A stretch of DNA of 64,000 bases from HdN1 sp964473645 (GTDB taxonomy: Bacteria; Pseudomonadota; Gammaproteobacteria; Pseudomonadales; Ketobacteraceae), in the NCBI GenBank assembly GCA_964473645.1, contig CAYYPW010000007.1, positions 124,001 through 188,000 of the forward strand, read 5' to 3'. The notes below the pieces were generated by a model. That model did no database searches, had not been told where the DNA came from, and saw nothing but the letters and a program-made list of their open reading frames with translations. The position numbers and the translations under genes were made by a program. How positions within the stretch are numbered: the stretch's first letter is position 1; each line of letters starts with the position of its first letter. Positions 1 through 8,043 of the stretch are shown piece by piece.

Positions 1-255
1 ATGGGTGGCGTCAACGAGTTCCTTGCGGCGATCGTTGAGCAGATCAAGTGCCTTTTCCAGGGCTTCTTGTGCTTGCTCGATGGCTGACTGGGCAGCAGCG
101 TTGGCCTTGGCTCGCCATTTTTCTTGTGCGTCGCGTAAACGTTCACGCGCTTTATGCACTTGTTGTTGGGCTTTGTCGATTTGCGCTTCAATGCGCGCAA
201 TCAATTTACGGGTTTGCTCAACGGCCTTGCCGTTAGGGCGATCGACTGTCGACAT
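1..255 (-). CDS. Coiled-coil hypothetical protein (partial, N-terminal part)
   Basis: The frame is open from an ATG at 255 to the left edge, so only the first 85 codons are visible. The start is supported by an AAGGAG ribosome-binding site about seven bases upstream on the minus strand. The visible part is almost entirely charged and alanine-rich, with heptad-like spacing (IARIEAQIDKAQQQVHKARE and similar), which predicts a long helical coiled coil. There is no signal peptide or membrane segment. I do not recognise the family. It is separated from the thiolase gene upstream by a terminator, so it probably has its own promoter. Confidence 0.6.
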   Translation of the reverse strand, partial: MSTVDRPNGKAVEQTRKLIARIEAQIDKAQQQVHKARERLRDAQEKWRAKANAAAQSAIEQAQEALEKALDLLNDRRKELVDATH

Positions 256-306
256 AGCGTTCTCCTTACAGTGAATAAACAGAACGATTATGTGCTCAGT
301 AGGCAA

Positions 307-353
307 TCAAATAAAGAAAAAAGAAACGGGACACGCCGATAAAGCCTGTCCCG
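307..353 (-). terminator. Rho-independent terminator of the thiolase gene
   Basis: On the minus strand a 10-bp stem (CGGGACAGGC with GCGTGTCCCG, one mismatch) is followed by a T-rich tract. It lies 36 bases past the thiolase stop codon. Confidence 0.7.
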
Positions 354-388
354 GATCAATCGATGCCCAATTTTATCGTCGCGTGAGA

Positions 389-1570
389 TTACTTGGCGTC
401 GAGATTCTCAATCAATGTCGCGTTCGCCGTACCCAAGCCTTCGCAGATCGCCAGCAAGCCGTAACGACCACCGCGACGGCGCAACTCATACACCAGCGTC
501 GCCATCAATTTGGCCCCTGTCGCACCCAACGGGTGACCCAGAGCTTGTGCACCGCCATTCACGTTGAGTTTGTTGACATCAGCCCCCAAGGCTTTCGCCC
601 AGGCCAGTGGTACAGATCCAAACGCTTCGTTCACTTCATAAATACTGATGTCATTGATGGAGACACCCGCACGTGCCAGCAATTTCTGCGTGGCGGGAAT
701 GGGGCCTTCCAGCACCATTTCGGGGTCGGAGCCGCACACCGTCATTTCGGCAATGCGCGCGAGGGGTTTCAAGCCGTACTGTTTAACAGCCCGCTCGCTG
801 GCGATCATCACGGCGGCTGCACCGTCGCAAATCTGGCTAGAGGTTGCAGCTGTAATCAGCCCGCCTTCCACCAAGGTTTTAAGATTTTTCATCGATTCCA
901 GCGATGCATTGGCACGCAAACCTTCGTCGCGGTCATGCAACACCTTTTGGCCTTCGATTTCAACTTCGACGGGAACCAGTTCTTGCGCAAAATAACCGGC
1001 TTCATAAGCTGCGCAGCCTTTCATGTGGCTCTGGTAGCCGAACAGATCCAGCTCCTCACGCGTCACGCCGTATTTTCTCGCTACTTTTTCAGCGCCTTCA
1101 AATTGACTAAAGGTGGCACCGGGGTAACGTTTTTGAATTTCAACACTGTCAAACGGGCTCTTCATGCCCGCTTTGCTGGCAACAGTCGACGGTGCACCAA
1201 TGGGCACCATGCTCATGTTCTCAACGCCGCCTGCAATCACGATATCCTGATTACCCGACATGATGGCTTGTGCTGCAAAATGAATGGCTTGTTGGCCTGA
1301 ACCGCACTGACGATCAACGGTGACGCCCGCTACGGATTCTGGCAAACGCGAGGCAAGAATAGCGGTACGCGCCATATTAAAGGTTTGCGGCCCAATCTGG
1401 CTGACGCAACCAAAAATGACATCATCAACCAATTCGGGGTTGATGCCAGTGCGGTCAAGCAGCGCATCAATCACAATACCGCCCAGATCGGCGGGATGGA
1501 CGCGACTCAGACGCCCGTCGCGACGTCCTCCAGGTGTTCTGACTGCTTCGACGATATACGCGTTGGCCAT
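389..1570 (-). CDS. Thiolase family protein (acetyl-CoA acyltransferase)
   Basis: This 393-residue protein has full thiolase length. The nucleophilic cysteine is Cys89 in the motif VDRQCGSGQQA, the catalytic histidine is His346 in GGAQALGHPLGATG, and the second cysteine is Cys376 in the C-terminal ICEGLGTANA. Thiolases cleave 3-ketoacyl-CoA with CoA, or run the Claisen condensation in reverse, in the cytoplasm. The C-terminal CEGLG, in place of the commoner CIGGG, fits the degradative fatty-acid or steroid side-chain branch better than the biosynthetic acetoacetyl-CoA thiolases, but substrate range cannot be read from sequence. No beta-oxidation partner is adjacent, so it appears to be a single-gene unit with its own terminator. 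Confidence 0.92.
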   Translation of the reverse strand: MANAYIVEAVRTPGGRRDGRLSRVHPADLGGIVIDALLDRTGINPELVDDVIFGCVSQIGPQTFNMARTAILASRLPESVAGVTVDRQCGSGQQAIHFAAQAIMSGNQDIVIAGGVENMSMVPIGAPSTVASKAGMKSPFDSVEIQKRYPGATFSQFEGAEKVARKYGVTREELDLFGYQSHMKGCAAYEAGYFAQELVPVEVEIEGQKVLHDRDEGLRANASLESMKNLKTLVEGGLITAATSSQICDGAAAVMIASERAVKQYGLKPLARIAEMTVCGSDPEMVLEGPIPATQKLLARAGVSINDISIYEVNEAFGSVPLAWAKALGADVNKLNVNGGAQALGHPLGATGAKLMATLVYELRRRGGRYGLLAICEGLGTANATLIENLDAK

Positions 1571-1723
1571 GTTAATCCCCTTTTTAATAACGCTTGATGA
1601 AAGCCACCATGGGTGTCTGGATGCTAGTGGCGTTTTTTAATCCGTGCCGGCCCGAAGTTAAACCCCGGGTCGGCCTCGTTGGATTATAGGAGTCACTTTT
1701 TGAAGCAAACAATGGCCAAAAGG

Positions 1724-2578
1724 TTAGTCGAGGATGACCGTTTTGTTCCCATGCACGATGACGCGGTCTTCAATATGTGCACGCAAGCCGCGGGATAGCA
1801 CAGATTTTTCAATGTCTTTACCAAGCCGCACCATATCCTCTTTGGAATGCCGGTGACTCACCCTGGCCACGTCCTGCTCGATAATTGGTCCTTCATCGAG
1901 CTGTTCTGTAACGTAGTGGCAAGTGGCGCCAATCAGTTTGACCCCACGCTCATAAGCTTGTTGATACGGATTAGCACCGATAAATGACGGTAAAAAGCTA
2001 TGGTGTATATTGATCACCTGATGAGGCATGGTCTGGCAAAACCAGGTCGGTAAGATCTGCATGTAACGCGCTAACACCACGGTATCGGCACGATGCTGTT
2101 TGAGCAGGCGCAGCATTTCCTGGTGGGCTTCCTCTTTGTTCTCACGATCGACAGGGATGTGGTAGAACGGAATCTCGTACCACTCCACCATTTTTCGCAG
2201 ATTGTCGTGATTGGAAATCACACAGGGAATATCACAATACAATTCGCCGCTATGCCACCGATGCAAGATATCCGCCAGACAGTGCGAGGCATGGCTGGCC
2301 ATAATCGCCACCTGTTTTTTCTCAGCGCTGTCAGACAAATACCACTGCATCAGAAACTGATCGGCCAGGGGCCGGAATACATCACGAAACTCACGAATAC
2401 TCAATTTCAGTGAATTCGCCCGAATCTCGTTACGCATGAAAAACCAGCCTGCCTGCTCATCAGAATGGTAGCTGGCTTCGGTCAGCCAGCCGCCATATTC
2501 CGATATGAGCTGACTGACGCGCGCAACAATCCCCACTCGGTCGGGACATGAGATAACCAGGCGATACGTATGTTCCAT
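1724..2578 (-). CDS. purU: Formyltetrahydrofolate deformylase
   Basis: PurU hydrolyses 10-formyltetrahydrofolate to tetrahydrofolate and formate, balancing one-carbon pools and feeding formate to PurT. The 284-residue protein begins with an ACT domain (about residues 1-85, starting MEHTYRLVISCPDRVGIVAR). A formyltransferase-type hydrolase domain follows, with the NIHHSFLPSFIGANPY segment and the downstream catalytic aspartate region (EQLDEGPIIEQDV). A longer reading from 2632 is possible, but the ATG at 2578 has a GGAG site before it and matches the family N-terminus. It reads away from tcdA, so the 158-bp gap at 2579-2736 holds divergent promoters. Confidence 0.95.
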   Translation of the reverse strand: MEHTYRLVISCPDRVGIVARVSQLISEYGGWLTEASYHSDEQAGWFFMRNEIRANSLKLSIREFRDVFRPLADQFLMQWYLSDSAEKKQVAIMASHASHCLADILHRWHSGELYCDIPCVISNHDNLRKMVEWYEIPFYHIPVDRENKEEAHQEMLRLLKQHRADTVVLARYMQILPTWFCQTMPHQVINIHHSFLPSFIGANPYQQAYERGVKLIGATCHYVTEQLDEGPIIEQDVARVSHRHSKEDMVRLGKDIEKSVLSRGLRAHIEDRVIVHGNKTVILD

Positions 2579-2698
2579 GCAGCACTCCACTACCCAATTC
2601 CAAGACGAAAACCAAATCAAAGCCAAAATCAAAGCCGAATCAATGACCGGGCGATGTTACCACAGCCCGGTGACTGAACAGCCTGGTACAAGTACGGG

Positions 2699-2704
2699 TA
2701 TAAT
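2699..2704 (+). promoter_or_regulatory. Candidate -10 element for tcdA
   Basis: A perfect TATAAT lies 32 bp before the tcdA start codon. No good -35 hexamer is visible at the expected spacing, so the assignment is tentative. Confidence 0.35.
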
Positions 2705-2736
2705 GGGCTTCGTCATGAATTGGAAACCACACCACA

Positions 2737-3663
2737 ATGCCCACCGGCCATTCTCCCCGCACCACTAAGGTTGCGCCCACCGATCAACAAGGCCTTGAAC
2801 CGACACAAGAAACTACCGCGCCTGCAGATCACGAATCCTCAGTCGTTTTGTCAGACGAGTATCTGGCGCGTTTCAACGGTGTTGCCCGACTCTACGGAAA
2901 CGAGGCGTTACAGCGTTTTGCGCAAAGCCGCGTCTGCGTTATCGGCATTGGAGGGGTCGGTTCCTGGGCGGCAGAAGCACTGGCTCGCTCTGGCGTGGGG
3001 CACATTATTCTGATTGATATGGATGACGTCTGTGTGACCAATACAAACCGTCAGATCCATGCTTTGCAAGGCAATTATGGCAAACCCAAGATTGACGCCA
3101 TGCAGCACCGCTTACTCAGCATCAACCCGGAACTTGTGGTGGAAGCACGCTTCGATTTTTTGAGCGTCGACAATCTGTTGCAACATATCACCCCCGATAT
3201 TGATGTCATTATCGATGCGATCGACAGCATGAAACCCAAAATGGCGTTGATGAATTTCTGTCGCCGCAATAAACGTAAGGTGATCACAGTGGGCGGTGCG
3301 GGCGGACAAATCGACCCAACCCGCATTGCTGTCAGCGATCTCAGCACTACCGAACAAGATCCCCTGCTGGCCAAGCTGCGCCGGGAATTGCGCACACACT
3401 GCGGCTTTCCCAAGGTGGGGAAAGGCAAATTCGGCATTGAAGCGGTGTATTCTGATGAGCCTGTCAAATTCCCCACTGTATGTACTACCGAAGGCCAACC
3501 CAGCGCAGTAAAACTGGATTGCAGTGGCGGTCTGGGTGCCAGTACTTGCGTTACAGCCACCTTTGGCATGGTGGCTGCCTCGCGTGCACTGCTGATGCTT
3601 AGCAAAAGCATCATGCACAAACATTCGCACAATAAAGATGTGTCTAGCAAAGTTCAGCGTTAA
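2737..3663 (+). CDS. tcdA: tRNA threonylcarbamoyladenosine dehydratase
   Basis: TcdA (CsdL/YgdL) uses ATP to cyclise N6-threonylcarbamoyladenosine at position 37 of ANN-decoding tRNAs. It is an E1-like ThiF/MoeB-fold enzyme. The nucleotide loop is GIGGVGS at residues 70-76, followed by the acidic strand LIDMDDVCVTNTNRQ that holds ATP-contacting residues. The later segments VGGAGGQIDPTRI and SGGLGASTCVTATFG are typical of the family. The first 35 or so residues are a polar extension absent from the Escherichia coli protein of 268 residues. No strong ribosome-binding site precedes this ATG and the next in-frame methionine is far inside the fold, so the start is the least certain part. Confidence 0.93.
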   Translation: MPTGHSPRTTKVAPTDQQGLEPTQETTAPADHESSVVLSDEYLARFNGVARLYGNEALQRFAQSRVCVIGIGGVGSWAAEALARSGVGHIILIDMDDVCVTNTNRQIHALQGNYGKPKIDAMQHRLLSINPELVVEARFDFLSVDNLLQHITPDIDVIIDAIDSMKPKMALMNFCRRNKRKVITVGGAGGQIDPTRIAVSDLSTTEQDPLLAKLRRELRTHCGFPKVGKGKFGIEAVYSDEPVKFPTVCTTEGQPSAVKLDCSGGLGASTCVTATFGMVAASRALLMLSKSIMHKHSHNKDVSSKVQR

Positions 3664-3778
3664 ATGGCTGCCCATCAAGAAAAATAAAATTCATTCGCCG
3701 GGGCCATGTTTCTTATAGAATTACTCCGACATCCTTTCGCAGTCACCCTGTGTCATGCCCCAGCAGGAGGCCACCCAG

Positions 3779-4234
3779 ATGACAGAAAAGCGGTTAATAG
3801 GCTGGCGGGAATGGCTGGCTCTACCGGATTTGGACATTCCATGGATCAAGGTGAAAGTCGATACCGGTGCACGAACGTCGGCACTGCATGCGTTTTCGCT
3901 GGAACCCTATTACAACGCCAAAGGCGAGTGGCGCATCCGTTTTGGCATGCACCCCGTGCAAAATTCTGAAACGCCCGCTATCTGGTGCGATGCCCCCATT
4001 GCTGATCAGCGTGAGGTGTCGGATTCTGGTGGGCATCGGGAGTTGCGCTACGTCATTCGTACCTGTTTTTCGCTGAATGCCTGGCAATGGGAAGGCGAAG
4101 TGACCCTGACGGATCGTGAAAACATGCGCTTTCGTATGTTGCTGGGGCGTAGCGCCATGCAGGAATTTTTTCTGGTAGACCCCTCGCAATCCTTTTTATT
4201 GGGTGGTGATCGCTACTCACCACCGTTTGACTGA
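3779..4234 (+). CDS. rimB: RimB-type retropepsin-like protease (PF05618)
   Basis: This 151-residue protein belongs to the family annotated as ATP-dependent zinc protease, with a retropepsin-like motif VDTGARTSALHA near residues 27-38. In Pseudomonas the homologue RimB works with RimK in controlling poly-glutamate tails on ribosomal protein S6. The start at 3779 is preferred over an ATG 24 bases upstream, because a perfect AGGAGG ends eight bases before it. The stop lies nine bases before the rimK start, so the two genes are almost certainly co-transcribed. No rimA gene is visible nearby. Confidence 0.85.
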   Translation: MTEKRLIGWREWLALPDLDIPWIKVKVDTGARTSALHAFSLEPYYNAKGEWRIRFGMHPVQNSETPAIWCDAPIADQREVSDSGGHRELRYVIRTCFSLNAWQWEGEVTLTDRENMRFRMLLGRSAMQEFFLVDPSQSFLLGGDRYSPPFD

Positions 4235-4243
4235 GTGCCCTGA

Positions 4244-5146
4244 GTGAACTTATTGATTTTGTCCCGAAGCCCCGCCTGTTATTCCACCACACGGTTGCTC
4301 GAAGCGGCTCGCAGTCGGGGCCATAACGCACATGTTGTAGACACACTCAAATGCTATATGGACATTACGTCCTCGCGGCCGATGGTGCACTACGAAGGTA
4401 AGCAACTCGATGATATTGATGCCATCATTCCCCGTATTGGCGCATCGATTACGCACTATGGCATGGCCGTTATTCGTCAGTTCGAAACCATGGGCGTTTA
4501 CAGCTTGGTGGGCTCGGTTGCGCTGGGGCGTAGCCGCGACAAACTGCGTTGCTTGCAATTATTGGCCCGCCACAATGTCGGGCTACCGCGCACCAGTTTT
4601 GCCAACAACGTCGACAATACCCGCAACTTGATTGACTTGGTGGGGGGTGCGCCGCTGGTCGTAAAATTGCTGGAAGGGGCACATGGCAAGGGCGTGGTGC
4701 TCGCCGAAACGGGCAAGGCGGCAGAAAGCGTGATTGATGCTTTCCGCGAACTGCGTGCCGATTTTCTGGTGCAGGAATTTATCAAGGAATCAGCAGGCAC
4801 CGACCTGCGGTGTTTTGTGGTTGGTAGGAAAGTGATTGCCGCCATGCAGCGGACTGCGCAGGCGGGAGAGTTCCGTTCCAACCTGCATCGTGGGGGTACG
4901 GCGGCACTGGTGAAACTCACCGCCGAGGAACGCAGCACAGCAATAAAAGCCGCTAAGGTCATGGGCTTGCATGTGGCAGGCGTGGATATTTTACGATCCT
5001 CACGCGGCCCCTTGGTGATGGAGGTCAACTCCTCCCCCGGCCTCGAAGGCATTGAAGGTGCCACCGGCAAGGACATCGCAGGGCATATCATTGCCCACGT
5101 CGAAACTCACGCCATGCAAAAGCACGAACTGCCTCACGGGACTTGA
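4244..5146 (+). CDS. rimK: ATP-grasp ribosomal protein S6 modification enzyme
   Basis: RimK adds glutamate residues to the C-terminus of ribosomal protein S6. At 300 residues it has the same length as the Escherichia coli enzyme. An N-terminal preATP-grasp domain (MNLLILSRSPACYSTTRLLE) is followed by the ATP-grasp fold. This carries the glycine-rich loop EGAHGKGVVLAE near residue 145, the adenine-binding segment FLVQEFIKES, and the Mg-binding end DILRSSRGPLVMEVNSSPGL. It follows the RimB-type gene with nine bases between them, as in pseudomonad rim operons. Confidence 0.95.
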   Translation: MNLLILSRSPACYSTTRLLEAARSRGHNAHVVDTLKCYMDITSSRPMVHYEGKQLDDIDAIIPRIGASITHYGMAVIRQFETMGVYSLVGSVALGRSRDKLRCLQLLARHNVGLPRTSFANNVDNTRNLIDLVGGAPLVVKLLEGAHGKGVVLAETGKAAESVIDAFRELRADFLVQEFIKESAGTDLRCFVVGRKVIAAMQRTAQAGEFRSNLHRGGTAALVKLTAEERSTAIKAAKVMGLHVAGVDILRSSRGPLVMEVNSSPGLEGIEGATGKDIAGHIIAHVETHAMQKHELPHGT

Positions 5147-5234
5147 CCAGGCTGTTTTGCAAACAAAGTCAGCTTAAATCCGCGCGTTTCCAGCTATGAT
5201 GCAATGAAACGAAATAGCCCGGTATTTATTCTCG

Positions 5235-7124
5235 ATGTTGCGCTCCCGCTCGTTCGCTTGGTTTGCCCTGCTGTTTTGCACAGCCCAGCCGCTCTATGCA
5301 TTGCAGGCGAGCTTTGAAATCAATGGCAAAACGGTGGAAGCCTCGCTTTCCCGGGTGTCAGCGGATCGTAATGAGGTGTACACCCAGGGTGAACACTACA
5401 CCGGTAAATTAAGTGGTGTCGATAATAGCTGGGTGCGCGCCTCTCGCATTGATGGCCAGTGGCAAGGGTTGATTTCTGTCGATAGCGAGTTGCATGTGCT
5501 TGAACCGGCCAATTCGCCACTGCAGTCACAACCAAAACAGTCGCAACCAGACTCACAAATACAAAACTCACGACAACAGCATCAGCAAGCCCACGCATTA
5601 TCTGCGCTTGCACTGCCGTTGAGTTGCGGGTTCGATACATTACCGCAATCTTCACCCAGCACCTTGACGTTACAACAAGCGGTGCGCAACACCGTCAGTG
5701 CATTCGACCGATTATGCGAAAAAGCAATATCTGGCACCTGCGCGGTGGTCGAACTGGAAATGGTGTTCGATCAGGATTTTGTTAAATCCTACCCATCGAA
5801 CCACCAAGTGCAAGCGGCAAGCCTGCTGAATATTGTGGAAGGCTTTTACAGTGAAAGTTTTGGCATTCACTTTGATACGCTTGCAGTCACCTATCTCGCA
5901 GAAAAAGTCTTTGCCGACGATGCAACGTCCAATGGTTTTCTTTCTGAAGTCGCATTGAAAAAGGCAAACAATTCACTGCCCTTCGTCAACAACCCCAGCG
6001 CAATTCTTCATATAGTACGAGGCGCGCCTTTCACCGATGAAGGCACCGCCGGTGTCGCCTGGCTGGAAGGCCTTTGTAGCGAGCAAGGCTATTCGAGTGG
6101 CACCAGTGTGCTCTATCGCATTTCGCAAAATTCAACACCATCCATTCCCATAACGGCCCTGATAACCACTCATGAAATCGGGCACAACCTGGGGGCGCAA
6201 CACGACAACACATCGGATGCCAACTGTCCTAACGGCTATTTGATGGATGCCATCGTCAACCCAATGGCCAATGAATTTTCGAGTTGCTCCAAAACCGCCA
6301 TCACCACGCATTTGGGTAATCTTTCAGAGTGGCAACAGTGTACAGACTATCCAGTGAAACTGGGCATTAGCCCTGATCCCGCCAATGAACTGGTAACAGC
6401 GAACACAGATATTCAGTCACAGCAGGTGCTTTCACATCGGCTTTTAGTGGATTACCAACAAGGCTTTGCAACACCTTCTCAAGCCACCATTACGCTGACA
6501 TTCGAAGGCGCCAGCGCCAACCAGGTTGCCCTTGACGGTACTGCATGCCGCAACAATACCGACGGCAGTCAGTGGCATTGCACTTATTCCCGCAATGCCA
6601 GTGGCACTCTTGCCTATGAGCTTACTCCCCTTTGGGCACAGGCCACGGTGACCGCGACTGCCAGTTTTGGCAACAACGCCGACTTTTACAATATCGACCC
6701 CGCCAGTGGGCGCTACCGTTATCAGATCACGGGGCCAGGCCCGGAACGCCCACGCGCGTTGCGGGCGACGCTGAGCAACGCTCAGATTTTGCTGGAGTGG
6801 GAAGACGCATCAAGCGATGAAACCGGGTTTGAGGTGCAACGTCGAATGAATGCCGGAATATGGCAAACGCTCGCCACACTCCCCGTCAATACGCAGCGTT
6901 ATCTGGACGCAACTGCGGCCAGCGCCGACTACGAATATCGCGTGTTGGCATTAGGTCAACCCCTGTCATCGACGCCCAGTGATGTGGTGTCTCTCAATAA
7001 CAGCCCAATACTGGCAGAGGCTACAAACAACAGCGGTGGTAGTGGCGGCGGCGCGCTGGCGTGGACTTGGCTGTTGGCCATGGCCAGCCTTCTCGCAAGG
7101 CGTCGCCAACCCTTTGAGCCTTAG
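5235..7124 (+). CDS. Secreted reprolysin-like zinc metalloprotease with FnIII and GlyGly-CTERM tail
   Basis: The 629-residue precursor starts with a signal peptide (MLRSRSFAWFALLFCTAQPL). A pro-region contains a Gln/Ser-rich linker near residues 95-118. The metzincin catalytic motif HEIGHNLGAQHD has zinc ligands His313, His317 and His323 and catalytic Glu314, and Met337 in LMDAIV is the Met-turn. A fibronectin type III domain occupies about residues 510-595. The C-terminus has a glycine-rich stretch, one hydrophobic helix (LAWTWLLAMASLLA) and RRR, the GlyGly-CTERM sorting signal. Such proteins are usually exported by type II secretion and processed at the surface by rhombosortase. The stop codon overlaps the end of the convergent usp gene by four bases. 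Confidence 0.88.
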   Translation: MLRSRSFAWFALLFCTAQPLYALQASFEINGKTVEASLSRVSADRNEVYTQGEHYTGKLSGVDNSWVRASRIDGQWQGLISVDSELHVLEPANSPLQSQPKQSQPDSQIQNSRQQHQQAHALSALALPLSCGFDTLPQSSPSTLTLQQAVRNTVSAFDRLCEKAISGTCAVVELEMVFDQDFVKSYPSNHQVQAASLLNIVEGFYSESFGIHFDTLAVTYLAEKVFADDATSNGFLSEVALKKANNSLPFVNNPSAILHIVRGAPFTDEGTAGVAWLEGLCSEQGYSSGTSVLYRISQNSTPSIPITALITTHEIGHNLGAQHDNTSDANCPNGYLMDAIVNPMANEFSSCSKTAITTHLGNLSEWQQCTDYPVKLGISPDPANELVTANTDIQSQQVLSHRLLVDYQQGFATPSQATITLTFEGASANQVALDGTACRNNTDGSQWHCTYSRNASGTLAYELTPLWAQATVTATASFGNNADFYNIDPASGRYRYQITGPGPERPRALRATLSNAQILLEWEDASSDETGFEVQRRMNAGIWQTLATLPVNTQRYLDATAASADYEYRVLALGQPLSSTPSDVVSLNNSPILAEATNNSGGSGGGALAWTWLLAMASLLARRRQPFEP

Positions 7125-7561
7125 CGATCCACCCATGCGGACGGTACCCAAAGCACCGGACAATACCCACCACCAGTGACCCCTTCGGCAACGCTCCCCA
7201 CCATGACGTCGTATAACGGGCCATGTCCGTGGGAATTTACGACAATCATCGAGACGGCAAGCTCGCGGGCGATTTCAAGCAGACATTCCACCACCGGCCC
7301 CTGCAGAATCAAAGGCGTAGCGGCAATACCAAACGCGTGCATTTGCTCCGCGTAATCCAGCAAGGGTTTATGCACCTCATTGATGGCAATGCTGCGCCAA
7401 TGGGCCGCGTTCGCCGGCGTGATTTCGACGACATCTGGATGCGGCTGTGCCACATGCACCAGCCAAACAGCAGCATTCAGCTGACGCGCCAGTTTTTCAA
7501 GATATGCAATGAAGCCGTTATGGGTTCTATCAATATCAATTGCAGCCAGAATTATTTCCAT
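7121..7561 (-). CDS. Universal stress protein (UspA family)
   Basis: This 146-residue single-domain Usp protein begins with MEIILAAIDIDRTHNGFI. It carries the ATP-binding signature near its C-terminus (VVNSHGHGPLYDVMVGSVAE), which follows the G-x2-G-x9-G pattern of nucleotide-binding Usp proteins. Such proteins are cytoplasmic and often rise under stasis or oxygen limitation. The start codon follows a GGGAG site. The final codons overlap the end of the convergent metalloprotease gene. A weak FNR-like sequence upstream at about 7631-7644 was not considered sufficient. Confidence 0.88.
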   Translation of the reverse strand: MEIILAAIDIDRTHNGFIAYLEKLARQLNAAVWLVHVAQPHPDVVEITPANAAHWRSIAINEVHKPLLDYAEQMHAFGIAATPLILQGPVVECLLEIARELAVSMIVVNSHGHGPLYDVMVGSVAEGVTGGGYCPVLWVPSAWVDR

Positions 7562-7699
7562 GGGGGCTCCCGATAGGCGAATCCAATCTAGCGTGAATAT
7601 CTCACATTTGCTTTGCCAGAGGGGTACTAATTGATCACCTCCAACTGAACCATACTGAAGTCAAGCACCGACCACCTTTATAAGCCATGGAAACCAAGG

Positions 7700-7960
7700 A
7701 TGTACGCATTGAAACGAACAACCCATCCATCATCGATACAGGACGTGGTCGAGCGTTGGAGCCAGTATGAAGGTATCATCCATATTGAGGTGCTACCCCC
7801 AACCCGTATCATAATAATCGAAACCAGTTGCAACCCTGCAGCCATCACCGCACCCATCCCCTCCTTCTACGAAGACTACCAGGTGCGCTATTTTCAACGG
7901 ATGCAGGCATCCGACATCAACGGCGATTGCAGTAATGATGAAGAAATGAACGTGGAATAG
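7700..7960 (+). CDS. Small hypothetical protein
   Basis: This is an 86-codon frame with a mixed hydrophobic/charged composition, no signal peptide and no motif I recognise. A stretch VLPPTRIIIIETS near the middle could form a beta strand. The only possible ribosome-binding sequence, AAGG, lies directly against the ATG, which argues for caution. It fills the gap between usp and the cyclase gene and reads in the same direction as the cyclase. It may be spurious. Confidence 0.35.
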   Translation: MYALKRTTHPSSIQDVVERWSQYEGIIHIEVLPPTRIIIIETSCNPAAITAPIPSFYEDYQVRYFQRMQASDINGDCSNDEEMNVE

Positions 7961-8043
7961 GATACCGGCAGGCGTTATACTTGCAATATTGAAACGCTCG
8001 TACAAATGATCCGGTGACTGTTCTGGTGGCGTGAGGTTTTATA

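Noticed and set aside
290..1300. Long 336-codon plus-strand frame opposite the thiolase
   Set aside because: It is the antisense shadow of a thiolase gene with all its catalytic motifs intact.
1625..1700. GC-rich inverted repeat between the thiolase and purU genes, as a purU terminator
   Set aside because: The stem has a mismatch and no T-run follows on the minus strand.
7631..7644. FNR-like sequence upstream of the universal stress gene
   Set aside because: Only eight of ten consensus positions match, and no usable -10 lies at the class II distance on the minus strand.
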